Positions 5,934 through 11,634 of a stretch of 23,573 nt of DNA are shown here, piece by piece. A program made the translations under genes and the position numbers. Location of the stretch: positions 373 through 23,945 of the IMG/VR virus record IMGVR_UViG_3300029319_000511; one strand, written 5' to 3'. Below the pieces are notes generated by a model. It saw nothing but the letters and a program-made list of their open reading frames with translations, searched no databases and had not been told where the DNA came from. Origin of the DNA: a virus. Each line of letters starts with the position of its first letter. Position 1 is the stretch's first letter.

Positions 5934-6227
5934 ATGACACCAGTAAAAAAGTCTATTTTAAAGTTACGCAAACTTAAGGAAATAAGACGTAAAAATTTAG
6001 AAAAGAACTTTCTAGAAATACAAATGAAGGGAATGGATCATTATGTTTTTATAAAAGAAAATGGTAAAGCACAAGTAGTTTATGAAGAAGGTCGTTGGGT
6101 TAAAGAACATATAAGAACTGCAATACTTAAATACAATTATGAAATTGACAAGATTGATAAATTATTAATTAGAGATTTTACTGATGAAGAACTTAACGAA
6201 TACGAAAGAACTTCTTTATCGGATTAG
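5934..6227 (+). CDS. Hypothetical basic protein
   Basis: The frame is open from 5904, but ATG 5904 and ATG 5916 lie in a hairpin, so ATG 5934 (97 residues, MTPVKKSILKLRKLKEIRRK) is the likely start. The N-terminal 35 residues are strongly basic and helical. A middle part (DHYVFIKENGKAQVVYEEGRW) looks like beta strands, and the C-terminus is acidic and helical (FTDEELNEYE). It overlaps the convergent gene at 6193 by 35 bases. The role is unknown; a nucleic-acid-binding protein would fit the charge. Confidence 0.5.
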   Translation: MTPVKKSILKLRKLKEIRRKNLEKNFLEIQMKGMDHYVFIKENGKAQVVYEEGRWVKEHIRTAILKYNYEIDKIDKLLIRDFTDEELNEYERTSLSD

Positions 6228-6474
6228 TAGGTTTTCTTTTTTCTTTTCTAATTTCTTTAATTACTCGATCAGATTCCATTTCTATAAGTCTATTTAATAA
6301 CGAGGCCATAAAAACATCTTGATCAAATTTTTTTCTAAGCAAATGTGTACAATATCTTTTTACGTTATCTAGATCATTAGCTTGCATAATCTCTCTACAT
6401 TGCATTTCAATTTGTAATTCCATTTCTGGAGGTGCAGGTTCTATATCAATATTGAGGAATTTAGTTATTTTCAT
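6193..6474 (-). CDS. Small helical protein, cyanophage-type, weakly NblA-like
   Basis: A 93-residue protein starting directly after the stop of the gene at 6475-6651 (TAGATG). After an N-terminus with PAPPEMELQIEMQCREI (about 13-29) it is two long helices with the pattern E-x-Q-x-x-x-R-x-x ... YCTHLLRKKFDQDVFMASLL ... IEME (about 41-68), and ends in a basic tail. I recall similar small proteins in marine cyanophages. The L-x-x-E-x-Q spacing and helical hairpin recall NblA, the phycobilisome-degradation adaptor carried by some freshwater cyanophages, but length and key residues differ, so the comparison is speculative. It converges on the plus-strand gene ending at 6227. Confidence 0.55.
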   Translation of the reverse strand: MKITKFLNIDIEPAPPEMELQIEMQCREIMQANDLDNVKRYCTHLLRKKFDQDVFMASLLNRLIEMESDRVIKEIRKEKRKPTNPIKKFFRIR

Positions 6475-6651
6475 CTACTGAAGTCCAGTAGTAGAACCTG
6501 GGAACATTCTGGCTTCAATAAATTCAACTGCTTGGTCGTCTATCGTGTTGTCTGTCTGTTTAGCTATAGCCTTTAACAGATCCACAATTAATCTCTTCAT
6601 TGCTTTGGATTTAATAAAGATTAGAAGGATAGGTTTTAGAATTTTTACCAT
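6475..6651 (-). CDS. Small phage protein (58 residues), amphipathic/hydrophobic N-terminus
   Basis: Reading the minus strand from ATG 6651 gives MVKILKPILLIFIKSKAMKR followed by a helix LIVDLLKAIAKQTDNTIDD, then AVEFIEARMFPG, stopping at 6475 directly against the next ATG. Small proteins with 'VDLLkaia..TDNtiDD..v' are, from memory, common in marine cyanophages. An alternative internal start (MKRLIVDLL) would give 41 residues without the hydrophobic lead. A hairpin CTACTG/CAGTAG (6475-6480, 6486-6491) covers the stop and could affect coupling to the gene downstream. Function unknown. Confidence 0.6.
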   Translation of the reverse strand: MVKILKPILLIFIKSKAMKRLIVDLLKAIAKQTDNTIDDQAVEFIEARMFPGSTTGLQ

Positions 6652-6673
6652 CGTTTTTATGTGTTACTTCCCA

Positions 6674-6702
6674 AACATAGCTAAAATGCTAGTATTAGAC
6701 AA
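6674..6702 (-). promoter_or_regulatory. Candidate leftward promoter
   Basis: On the minus strand, TTGTCT (6702-6697) is followed after 17 bases by TATGTT (6679-6674); each box matches four of six consensus positions. A start near 6667 would give a short leader to the ATG at 6651. It lies in the 65-base divergent gap between 6651 and 6717. Confidence 0.35.
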
Positions 6703-6716
6703 GATTCTTTACTTTT

Positions 6717-6983
6717 ATGGAAGATCAAGAAGAAAAAGAAGGTAATCGTGTCGAAACGATTGTTAAAATTGCTGTTCTCGTATGGAGTGCTTCAATGTTA
6801 ACTCTTTCTTATTACGAACCTCCTAGTGGTAAAAAGATTGTTGACTTCGATCCAACTTTCATCGCTTCGATTTTTTCAGGAAGTCTAGCTTCTTTCGGAC
6901 TACAGGTAGGCAAGAAAAAGAATAATAATGGCAATTCGCCTAAAATAGTAGATAATAAAAACAACAAAGTAGGTATCAAATGA
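6717..6983 (+). CDS. Small two-segment membrane protein, holin candidate
   Basis: An 88-residue protein with a charged N-terminus (EDQEEKEGNR), a first hydrophobic segment IVKIAVLVWSASMLTLSYY (about 15-33), a short loop with PPSGKKIVDFDP, a second segment FIASIFSGSLASFGLQVG (about 48-65), and a Lys/Asn-rich hydrophilic tail. Two membrane segments with a charged tail fit class II holins, and similar proteins occur, as I recall, in marine cyanophages. It heads a plus-strand unit and is coupled by ATGA to the first exported protein. No endolysin gene is adjacent, so the holin role is a guess from topology. Confidence 0.5.
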   Translation: MEDQEEKEGNRVETIVKIAVLVWSASMLTLSYYEPPSGKKIVDFDPTFIASIFSGSLASFGLQVGKKKNNNGNSPKIVDNKNNKVGIK

Positions 6984-7504
6984 AAAAACTACTTCCCTTT
7001 TTATTTGTTATGTCAGCACCAGCTTATGCAGACATAACGCATAGTATTCAATCAGTAGCCAGTGTATCAACATTAGGTGCAAGTGCCACTTCAGAGCGTA
7101 TTGGATCGTCTATCAGCGTTGCAGGTACAAACGTCACACCAAAAGCTAATACAGTAGCGGGTCAAATAGGTTCTCTTGATTTAGCTGATGCTGGTATTAC
7201 CAATGGTGTTCCTACTGTTGACTACGACACTAGCTTTAATGTTGTAAACACAGGAGATGCGTTTTCGGCAAGTGAAACTTACATAGAAGCCGATGCTATC
7301 CCAAGTCTGCTATCTGCCACAGTGACAAACGGGGTAGTTCCATCACTACCCCTCCTTGGTAAAAATACAGTTACATCAGGTGGTGATGTAGGATCTGTAG
7401 CTATCACACTGGATAGTGGGCAAGCATTGACAGTAAACTTATCTGATATGGGTGCTGGTACAACTGCAACTCTTCAATCTACCATCACTCTTGGCCTTGA
7501 TTAA
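6980..7504 (+). CDS. Exported cyanophage-type protein 1
   Basis: A 174-residue protein starting at the ATGA overlap. The signal peptide MKKLLPFLFVMSAPAYA ends in an AYA cleavage motif before Asp18. The mature part is low in charge and rich in Ser, Thr, Ala, Gly and Val, with strand patterns (DITHSIQSVASVSTLGASAT; FNVVNTGDAFSASETYIEAD) and no cysteine. From memory, proteins beginning 'aDiTHSIqSs...' with 'vnTaGdaFsfSe' are widespread in marine cyanophages with unknown role. It would be moved by Sec to the periplasm or cell surface of the infected cell. Its stop overlaps the next ATG (TAATG). Possible roles in lysis, envelope modification or the virion are open. Confidence 0.65.
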   Translation: MKKLLPFLFVMSAPAYADITHSIQSVASVSTLGASATSERIGSSISVAGTNVTPKANTVAGQIGSLDLADAGITNGVPTVDYDTSFNVVNTGDAFSASETYIEADAIPSLLSATVTNGVVPSLPLLGKNTVTSGGDVGSVAITLDSGQALTVNLSDMGAGTTATLQSTITLGLD

Positions 7505-7932
7505 TGAAATGGTTTCTATGCCTGTTTCTTACAGTACCTAGTGCGTATGCTGGAAGTATTACACCAAGGTTTACTACAGGTCAAATGGAATCATCCAGTC
7601 GTAGCGTATCTACGATCCAAGAAACGATTGTTACTGAAAACTATAGAACAGGTTTCAGTTATACAGTTCAAGGCCATAATATTAAAACAGACTCATATAT
7701 CTCACCTGATGCAACATATACAACAAGTCAGAATACAGGCAATGGAGCAGTTAATTTTCAATGGGTGACACCAGAATTAACAAGCAAACCTCACTGGACA
7801 ATAGTAAACGAAGGTTCAGATTTCAGTTTGGTCGAAAATTTTCTTGCACCTGGATTAGATGCAGTTTCCGTAATAAATCGCACACAAACTATAGAGACTC
7901 AAAGCACATCCTTAAGTATCTTTTCCCAATAG
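7504..7932 (+). CDS. Exported cyanophage-type protein 2
   Basis: A 142-residue protein with the signal peptide MKWFLCLFLTVPSAYA, cleaved before Gly17. The mature part is Ser/Thr/Asn-rich, probably beta: SSSRSVSTIQETIVTENY, FSYTVQGHNIKTDSYISPDA, FQWVTPELTSKPHWTIVNEG, and near the end FLAPGLDAVSVINRTQTIE. No cysteines follow the signal. It starts on the previous stop and its last codons overlap the coding region of exported protein 3 in another frame. A heptamer A AAT TTT at 7836-7842 is in the phase for a -1 shift into that frame. The function is unknown; three consecutive secreted products suggest a complex acting outside the inner membrane. Confidence 0.65.
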   Translation: MKWFLCLFLTVPSAYAGSITPRFTTGQMESSSRSVSTIQETIVTENYRTGFSYTVQGHNIKTDSYISPDATYTTSQNTGNGAVNFQWVTPELTSKPHWTIVNEGSDFSLVENFLAPGLDAVSVINRTQTIETQSTSLSIFSQ

Positions 7933-8537
7933 GCTTACTGTTCACAAGTCCTGTTTATGCTAGTAATACAATAAGTTCTCCTTCCGCTTCATCATCTGGA
8001 ACGGTTATTAACAATGGATATCAAACTATAAATGGAAACTTTCCTACTCATAGATTTTCAAATGGAATACAATGCCAACTTCCTACTTTGGCTATCACTC
8101 CCTTTGTTACTAAAGGAGAAAATTTTTCCCTTCCAAGAAGTACAATCGCTCGAACCAATATTTATGACACTGCAAAAGACAGTGATACAGGCCAGTTGCT
8201 TAATCCTGGGAACATTTTATATGTTGCAGAACAGGAACGATTAGATCAAACAGTATATAACCTAAATTATGGAATCACTGCTAGTTTCCAAATACCTTTA
8301 GGCAAAAACTTCAATAAGGAATGTTTAGAAGCTGCCCAAACTTATAGAAAGTATCAAGAGTTTATGCTTGATGCTAAAAAGCTTGAGGTCAATCTTAACC
8401 GTCTTAAAATATGTGCCGAGCAACTAAAACTTGGTGTTAAGTATATAGGAGAAGATGCTGTCAGTTGCCGTAACGTGGTTTTAACAACTGTTCCAAATCA
8501 AGTTATCCCACATAATCATAAACTTAAGACTGATTAG
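7908..8537 (+). CDS. Exported cyanophage-type protein 3, apparent ATC start
   Basis: The signal peptide HILKYLFPIGLLFTSPVYA (ending VYA before Ser) begins within the last codons of exported protein 2. No ATG, GTG or TTG lies at its beginning: the codon where Met is expected is ATC at 7908-7910. The only upstream ATG in frame, 7761, would add 49 Arg/Lys-rich residues antithetical to a signal peptide and overlap gene 2 by 172 bases. Taking ATC gives 209 residues. The mature part has NGIQCQLPTLAITPFV, GQLLNPGNILYVAEQERL and KNFNKECLEAAQ, then a helical region with KICAEQLKLG and further Cys, a layout I recall from marine cyanophages. It overlaps the convergent gene by 14 bases. A sequencing error (ATG to ATC) is possible. 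Confidence 0.55.
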   Translation: MLKYLFPIGLLFTSPVYASNTISSPSASSSGTVINNGYQTINGNFPTHRFSNGIQCQLPTLAITPFVTKGENFSLPRSTIARTNIYDTAKDSDTGQLLNPGNILYVAEQERLDQTVYNLNYGITASFQIPLGKNFNKECLEAAQTYRKYQEFMLDAKKLEVNLNRLKICAEQLKLGVKYIGEDAVSCRNVVLTTVPNQVIPHNHKLKTD

Positions 8538-9141
8538 TTTTATCTTTCTTCTTTGTCAGCTTCTTTATTAGATTTTTTACCAAAGGTTTTACGACATTAA
8601 GGAGTAATGGAGTAGTGGCAGCGACAGTAGCAATAACAGCAGTGCTAACAAGCTGTGGAGGATTCGGTATGTACTGATCTTTGAAGGGTACGTCTTCATA
8701 AAGAGTGATACATTCAATTCCATCTTCTCCCCTTTTATAACCTTTTATACGCTCCAAACGCTTTTCATTAACAAAACTTCCTACTCTTAAATCTTTTTTA
8801 CCAGGACAAGGTGGTATTTCTATTGTTTCTTTCTCTTCTTTTTTCTTTGGTATAACAGGTCTATATTCTGGTTGTTTGGGAGACTGCGTAGGAGTTACAG
8901 TCTTTATAAGTTTACTTGGATCGTATTCTATTGGATTAAACGAAGGCATCTCTCCTTCTGGACAAGTTATGTATGCGTTTCTATCGTTGTATAAAATACT
9001 AGGATTTTTGGTTATCTCTAAATCTCTGTGATATAAATTACAACCTGGAATATTACCTGTTAAAACGTGTTCTGGTACAAGGGGTGTTTCTGGTATATCT
9101 ATTTTCGGTACTTTTATCTTTGGTACTTTTATTTCACTCAT
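8524..9141 (-). CDS. Proline-rich protein with C-terminal membrane segment, cyanophage-type
   Basis: A 205-residue protein beginning with a repeated [VI]PKI motif (KVPKIKVPKIDIPETPLVPE). The middle has IPGCNLYHRDLE, AYITCPEGEMPSFNPIEYDP and a Lys/Pro/Glu-rich linker. Next come IECITLYEDVPFKDQYIPNP (about 142-161), a hydrophobic stretch STAVIATVAATTPLLLNVV (about 166-184), and a basic tail (KKLTKKKDK). I recall this layout in cyanophage small-gene clusters, with no known function. The hydrophobic stretch is a probable membrane anchor, without a signal peptide. The start overlaps the gene upstream by 8 bases. Confidence 0.6.
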   Translation of the reverse strand: MSEIKVPKIKVPKIDIPETPLVPEHVLTGNIPGCNLYHRDLEITKNPSILYNDRNAYITCPEGEMPSFNPIEYDPSKLIKTVTPTQSPKQPEYRPVIPKKKEEKETIEIPPCPGKKDLRVGSFVNEKRLERIKGYKRGEDGIECITLYEDVPFKDQYIPNPPQLVSTAVIATVAATTPLLLNVVKPLVKNLIKKLTKKKDKTNQS

Positions 9142-9352
9142 CTTTATCTACATTGCCAATAGAAATAGACCAACCATCTTCTCCAAAAGTACCTTTCTCT
9201 ATGATTTTAGGTTTATTTTCTTTTTTATTTAATTCTTCGTGATATTTTTTTATGTCATTATCAAGTTTTAAATTAAACTTTTGCATACGCAACCAATAAA
9301 CTAATTTATCAACATAATATTTTATAAGTTTCTTGAAAAAATTAAATATCAT
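9134..9352 (-). CDS. Small protein with hydrophobic-amphipathic N-terminus
   Basis: A longer frame exists from 9400, but ATG 9352 shares a base with the stop of the zinc-ribbon gene (TAATG), so it is taken as the start, giving 72 residues. The N-terminal MIFNFFKKLIKYYVDKLVYW is aromatic and basic, likely membrane-associated. A Lys-rich helix follows, then KGTFGEDGWSISIGNVDKDE. There are no cysteines. It belongs to a leftward unit of four coupled genes. Function unknown. Confidence 0.5.
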   Translation of the reverse strand: MIFNFFKKLIKYYVDKLVYWLRMQKFNLKLDNDIKKYHEELNKKENKPKIIEKGTFGEDGWSISIGNVDKDE

Positions 9353-9513
9353 TAGTCGAAGGCATCTCTTTTCTTTAATATCTCTACCTCTGAAAAACAC
9401 TTAGGACACGATAAATTAGTCATTACCGAAAACTCAGGGTAAGTTGGCATGGATTCATCTATATCTATATCCCCACCCCAAATTAATTCAGTATCGCACC
9501 AGTAACATTTCAT
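9352..9513 (-). CDS. Small zinc-ribbon protein (53 residues)
   Basis: Reading the minus strand from ATG 9513 gives MKCYWCDTELIWGGDIDIDE with a first C-x-x-C (Cys3, Cys6), a spacer, and NLSCPKCFSEVEIL with a second (Cys36, Cys39), ending at 9352. Two CxxC knuckles about 30 residues apart are a classic zinc ribbon. Overlaps with both neighbours (ATGA upstream, TAATG downstream) confirm the frame. Small zinc ribbons of this type are frequent in phages, with undefined binding partners. It shows strong codon and motif evidence despite its size. Confidence 0.7.
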   Translation of the reverse strand: MKCYWCDTELIWGGDIDIDESMPTYPEFSVMTNLSCPKCFSEVEILKKRDAFD

Positions 9514-9728
9514 TTGATAATTGGCATGGATGGACCTGTAATCTTTGGTAATCCTTTATCTAATGCTTTTGGTATCATTCCTGATACCCGTTCCATTACC
9601 TTATCCATCATCATTTTTTCAAATTGTGGACTTGTTATCCATTTGTATCCAGCGTAGCCAGCACCAATAGTTGTTATAGAAATAACAAATGATAAAATAG
9701 ACAAAATAGATGAAATTTTATTTAACAT
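9510..9728 (-). CDS. Membrane-anchored small protein, cyanophage-type
   Basis: The frame is open to 9815, but ATG 9728 (72 residues) is preferred because the upstream part is antisense to a better-looking membrane protein gene. The product has a hydrophobic N-terminal segment SILSILSFVISITTIGAGYA (about 7-26), then a helix ITSPQFEKMMMDKVMERVSG, and a C-terminus ending LPKITGPSMPIIK. One membrane segment with a helical tail resembles small proteins I recall from cyanophages. It is coupled to the zinc-ribbon gene by ATGA. Confidence 0.55.
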   Translation of the reverse strand: MLNKISSILSILSFVISITTIGAGYAGYKWITSPQFEKMMMDKVMERVSGMIPKALDKGLPKITGPSMPIIK

Positions 9729-9861
9729 GATTCGTGATGCACTGATTAAAGCAAGCGTACCAATAACATTTATGGTACTTTTTTTAATTATAGGACTTGC
9801 TCCATTGCGTGTCATGTATGGAATTATTGATAAAAATATTCCAACAAAAACTAATATATAA
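9727..9861 (+). CDS. Small membrane protein (44 residues), divergently overlapping start
   Basis: From ATG 9727 the plus strand reads MIRDALIKASVPITFMVLFL, continues IIGLAPLRVMYGIIDKN, and stops at 9861. A basic/amphipathic start, one hydrophobic segment (about residues 11-26) and a polar tail form a convincing small membrane protein. Its ATG and that of the minus-strand gene at 9728 share the CATG at 9726-9729. It overlaps the convergent gene at 9851 by 11 bases. Because the region is open on both strands, expression is less sure. Confidence 0.45.
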   Translation: MIRDALIKASVPITFMVLFLIIGLAPLRVMYGIIDKNIPTKTNI

Positions 9862-10060
9862 TATCAACAATTCCTGCTTGTTTTATTTGTTTAGCTCTAA
9901 ATGCTTGAGTTTTGCACGTGCCACAACAATATATTTGTCTTTGTTCTTTTGTAAAATATTGTTTTTTACAATTAGGACAAATTTTTATCAATGAATTTAC
10001 ATCACATACTTTCTTGTAAATACAACCTTTATAAGTAATAAATTCTTCTACAATATCCAT
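9851..10060 (-). CDS. Small zinc-finger protein (69 residues)
   Basis: The N-terminal half (DIVEEFITYKGCIYKKVC) is followed by ICPNCKKQYFTKEQRQIYC and CGTCKTQAFRAKQ. This gives Cys-x-x-Cys (about 28, 31) and Cys-Cys-x-x-Cys (about 45, 46, 49), a plausible four-Cys zinc site with a basic helix. Similar small zinc proteins with 'CPxCgkxF....rqiYCs..C' occur in many phages and plasmids. It begins 5 bases after the fibre chaperone gene with no clear ribosome site. Function unknown. Confidence 0.6.
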   Translation of the reverse strand: MDIVEEFITYKGCIYKKVCDVNSLIKICPNCKKQYFTKEQRQIYCCGTCKTQAFRAKQIKQAGIVDIIY

Positions 10061-10065
10061 TTAAT

Positions 10066-10320
10066 TTAGACAGGTTTTGTAGGCCAAGTTATGTCATCTG
10101 GAAAACCAGCTTGTAGTGGAACATCTCTCAGTGCTTGTCTGTATGTTCTCCATTCATCCGTAATTCTATCAGCAAGTGCATATACATCCGACTCACTGAG
10201 AAGAATATTTCTTTGTTCACGAGCCATCGTAGGTTTCATGCTCTCTTCTTCAGTTTTCAGTGCTGCTATCTCTTCATCCGATAACTCATACTCAACACCG
10301 TCTATTATTTTTTTTACCAT
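10066..10320 (-). CDS. Phage tail fibre assembly chaperone
   Basis: ATG 10320, one base after the preceding gene's stop, gives 84 residues (MVKKIIDGVEYELSDEEIAA); the longer frame from 10380 overlaps that gene. The C-terminal half carries the family signature: REQRNILLSESDVYALAD (about 35-52), then WRTYRQALRDVPLQAGFPDD and a final WPTKP. This is the 'R..LL..sD....D....W..YRqaLRdip...gfP..i.WP' pattern of the phage tail assembly chaperone family (PF16778-like), which aids fibre folding or attachment. Its place next to the fibre genes agrees. Confidence 0.75.
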   Translation of the reverse strand: MVKKIIDGVEYELSDEEIAALKTEEESMKPTMAREQRNILLSESDVYALADRITDEWRTYRQALRDVPLQAGFPDDITWPTKPV

Positions 10321-10321
10321 G

Positions 10322-11614
10322 TTAACTATCCTTAATTCCGTAAAGTGATATTTTACCTGAATCAAAAGTATATGATCCACTTGCCTTAAATTGTACTTTA
10401 TTTATACGGGCTGACTGTGCAGTGGACATTCCCCCAGCACTTTGAATAGTTCCAGAATAAGATCCTCCATCAAAACCACTACAGAATGAAATAAATTGAG
10501 TATCACTCGTTTCTGATGCCCTAAATATTTTTAAAGAACCTACAATGTATTTAGATCTATCTACCATTACTGGGCCATTGTAGTTTGTACTTGTGGACGT
10601 CATACTATATCCGTAACTATTGTTTTGACTATAAACCTTATAGTCATTAACTATATAACTTGAACCATCGTCTTCACTAAATGAAAAGTATAGATGCGCT
10701 CGCCCTGCTGAATAAAAGTTAAACATAAACTCAAATTTATCATAGCCTGTAGGTAATGTAATTTCTATAGTTGCTACTGAAGACGATATAGTTGTATTTG
10801 ATATATGAACATAATCACCACTACCACCACCTCCACCTGAACCATTAGAAGCTGCTGTAATTCTTCCCTGTGCATCAACTGTTATATCTGCACTTGTATA
10901 GCTTCCAGCCGTAACAGCAGTATTAGCCATATTTAAAGTAACATCACCTGAAGTCCCACCTCCTGATAATCCTGTGCCAGCCGTAACTGCTGTAATGTCT
11001 CCGCTACCACCACCACCACCACCAGAATTTGCATCTACATAAGCCTTAATAGCTTTTGCGGAAGCCAACGTATCATCGCTACTTGAAACAGATGATAGAT
11101 CAGTATCTAAAACACCGCTTTTTAAATTATCAACCTCAATATTAGAAATAGTATTATTATCTACATCTATTGTTTTGTTGGTTAAAGTTTGTGTTGCTGC
11201 TGCTCCTACAATCTCTTGATCTCCCCCTGCAGGTAAAGTTAATACATTAGTAACAGAAGCACTGTGAGGTTGTGCTTTTACTGTCTGTCCATGTGAATTG
11301 TTTTCACAATTAAAAACAAGTGTTCCAGAGTTTGTATTACCTTTTAAAACTGTTTTACCTGTACCATTTGGAGCGAGTTCAATATCTGCATTTGAGGTAG
11401 TAACAATATCTTGACCGTTAACATCAAGGGATCCACCTAATTGAGGTGAGCTATCTTCAGAAACATTTTGAAGACCTCCACCTATTTCTTTAATAGTGCT
11501 GCTATCTCTTACATATAATTTCTTTGCCGAAGTATCAACAGCAACTTCACCATCAACAATATCGCTGGTTGTTGGTGTACTTGTACCTCTTTTTAGCTTA
11601 ATTACATTAGCCAT
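10322..11614 (-). CDS. Tail fibre / virion structural protein
   Basis: A 430-residue protein. Residues 1-45 (MANVIKLKRGTSTPTTSDIV; VAVDTSAKKLYVRDSST) are the N-terminal module found on many cyanophage fibres. It is followed by LGGSLDVNGQDIVTTSNADI and TQTLTNKTIDVDNNTISNI stretches. Two glycine-rich linkers (GGGGGG at about 198-203, GGGGG at about 260-264) flank a module with TAVTAGTGLSGGGTSGDVTL and ITVDAQGRITAAS, common in fibres. The C-terminal domain (about 268-430) is a beta-rich unit, probably receptor-binding. Translation is supported by a strong Shine-Dalgarno AGGAGGT (complement of 11623-11629). Next comes the fibre chaperone. Confidence 0.75.
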   Translation of the reverse strand: MANVIKLKRGTSTPTTSDIVDGEVAVDTSAKKLYVRDSSTIKEIGGGLQNVSEDSSPQLGGSLDVNGQDIVTTSNADIELAPNGTGKTVLKGNTNSGTLVFNCENNSHGQTVKAQPHSASVTNVLTLPAGGDQEIVGAAATQTLTNKTIDVDNNTISNIEVDNLKSGVLDTDLSSVSSSDDTLASAKAIKAYVDANSGGGGGGSGDITAVTAGTGLSGGGTSGDVTLNMANTAVTAGSYTSADITVDAQGRITAASNGSGGGGGSGDYVHISNTTISSSVATIEITLPTGYDKFEFMFNFYSAGRAHLYFSFSEDDGSSYIVNDYKVYSQNNSYGYSMTSTSTNYNGPVMVDRSKYIVGSLKIFRASETSDTQFISFCSGFDGGSYSGTIQSAGGMSTAQSARINKVQFKASGSYTFDSGKISLYGIKDS

Positions 11615-11634
11615 TAGTTTTTACCTCCTATGGT

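Noticed and set aside
6545-6745. 66-residue plus-strand frame with hydrophobic residues
   Set aside because: It is largely antisense to the minus-strand gene 6475-6651, which has a coupled stop/start junction and a recognisable phage-like sequence, and it overlaps the start of the holin-like gene.
9571-9588. GGTATC/GATACC inverted repeat as a terminator
   Set aside because: It lies inside the coding region of the gene at 9510-9728, has a short mixed stem and no T-tract on either side.
9729-9815. N-terminal extension of the minus-strand gene to 9815
   Set aside because: It is antisense to a better membrane-protein frame on the plus strand, and the extension lacks the family-like opening that begins at ATG 9728.
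10999-11025. CCACCA repeats as a CRISPR or microsatellite element
   Set aside because: They are glycine codons of a linker in a fibre protein on the minus strand.
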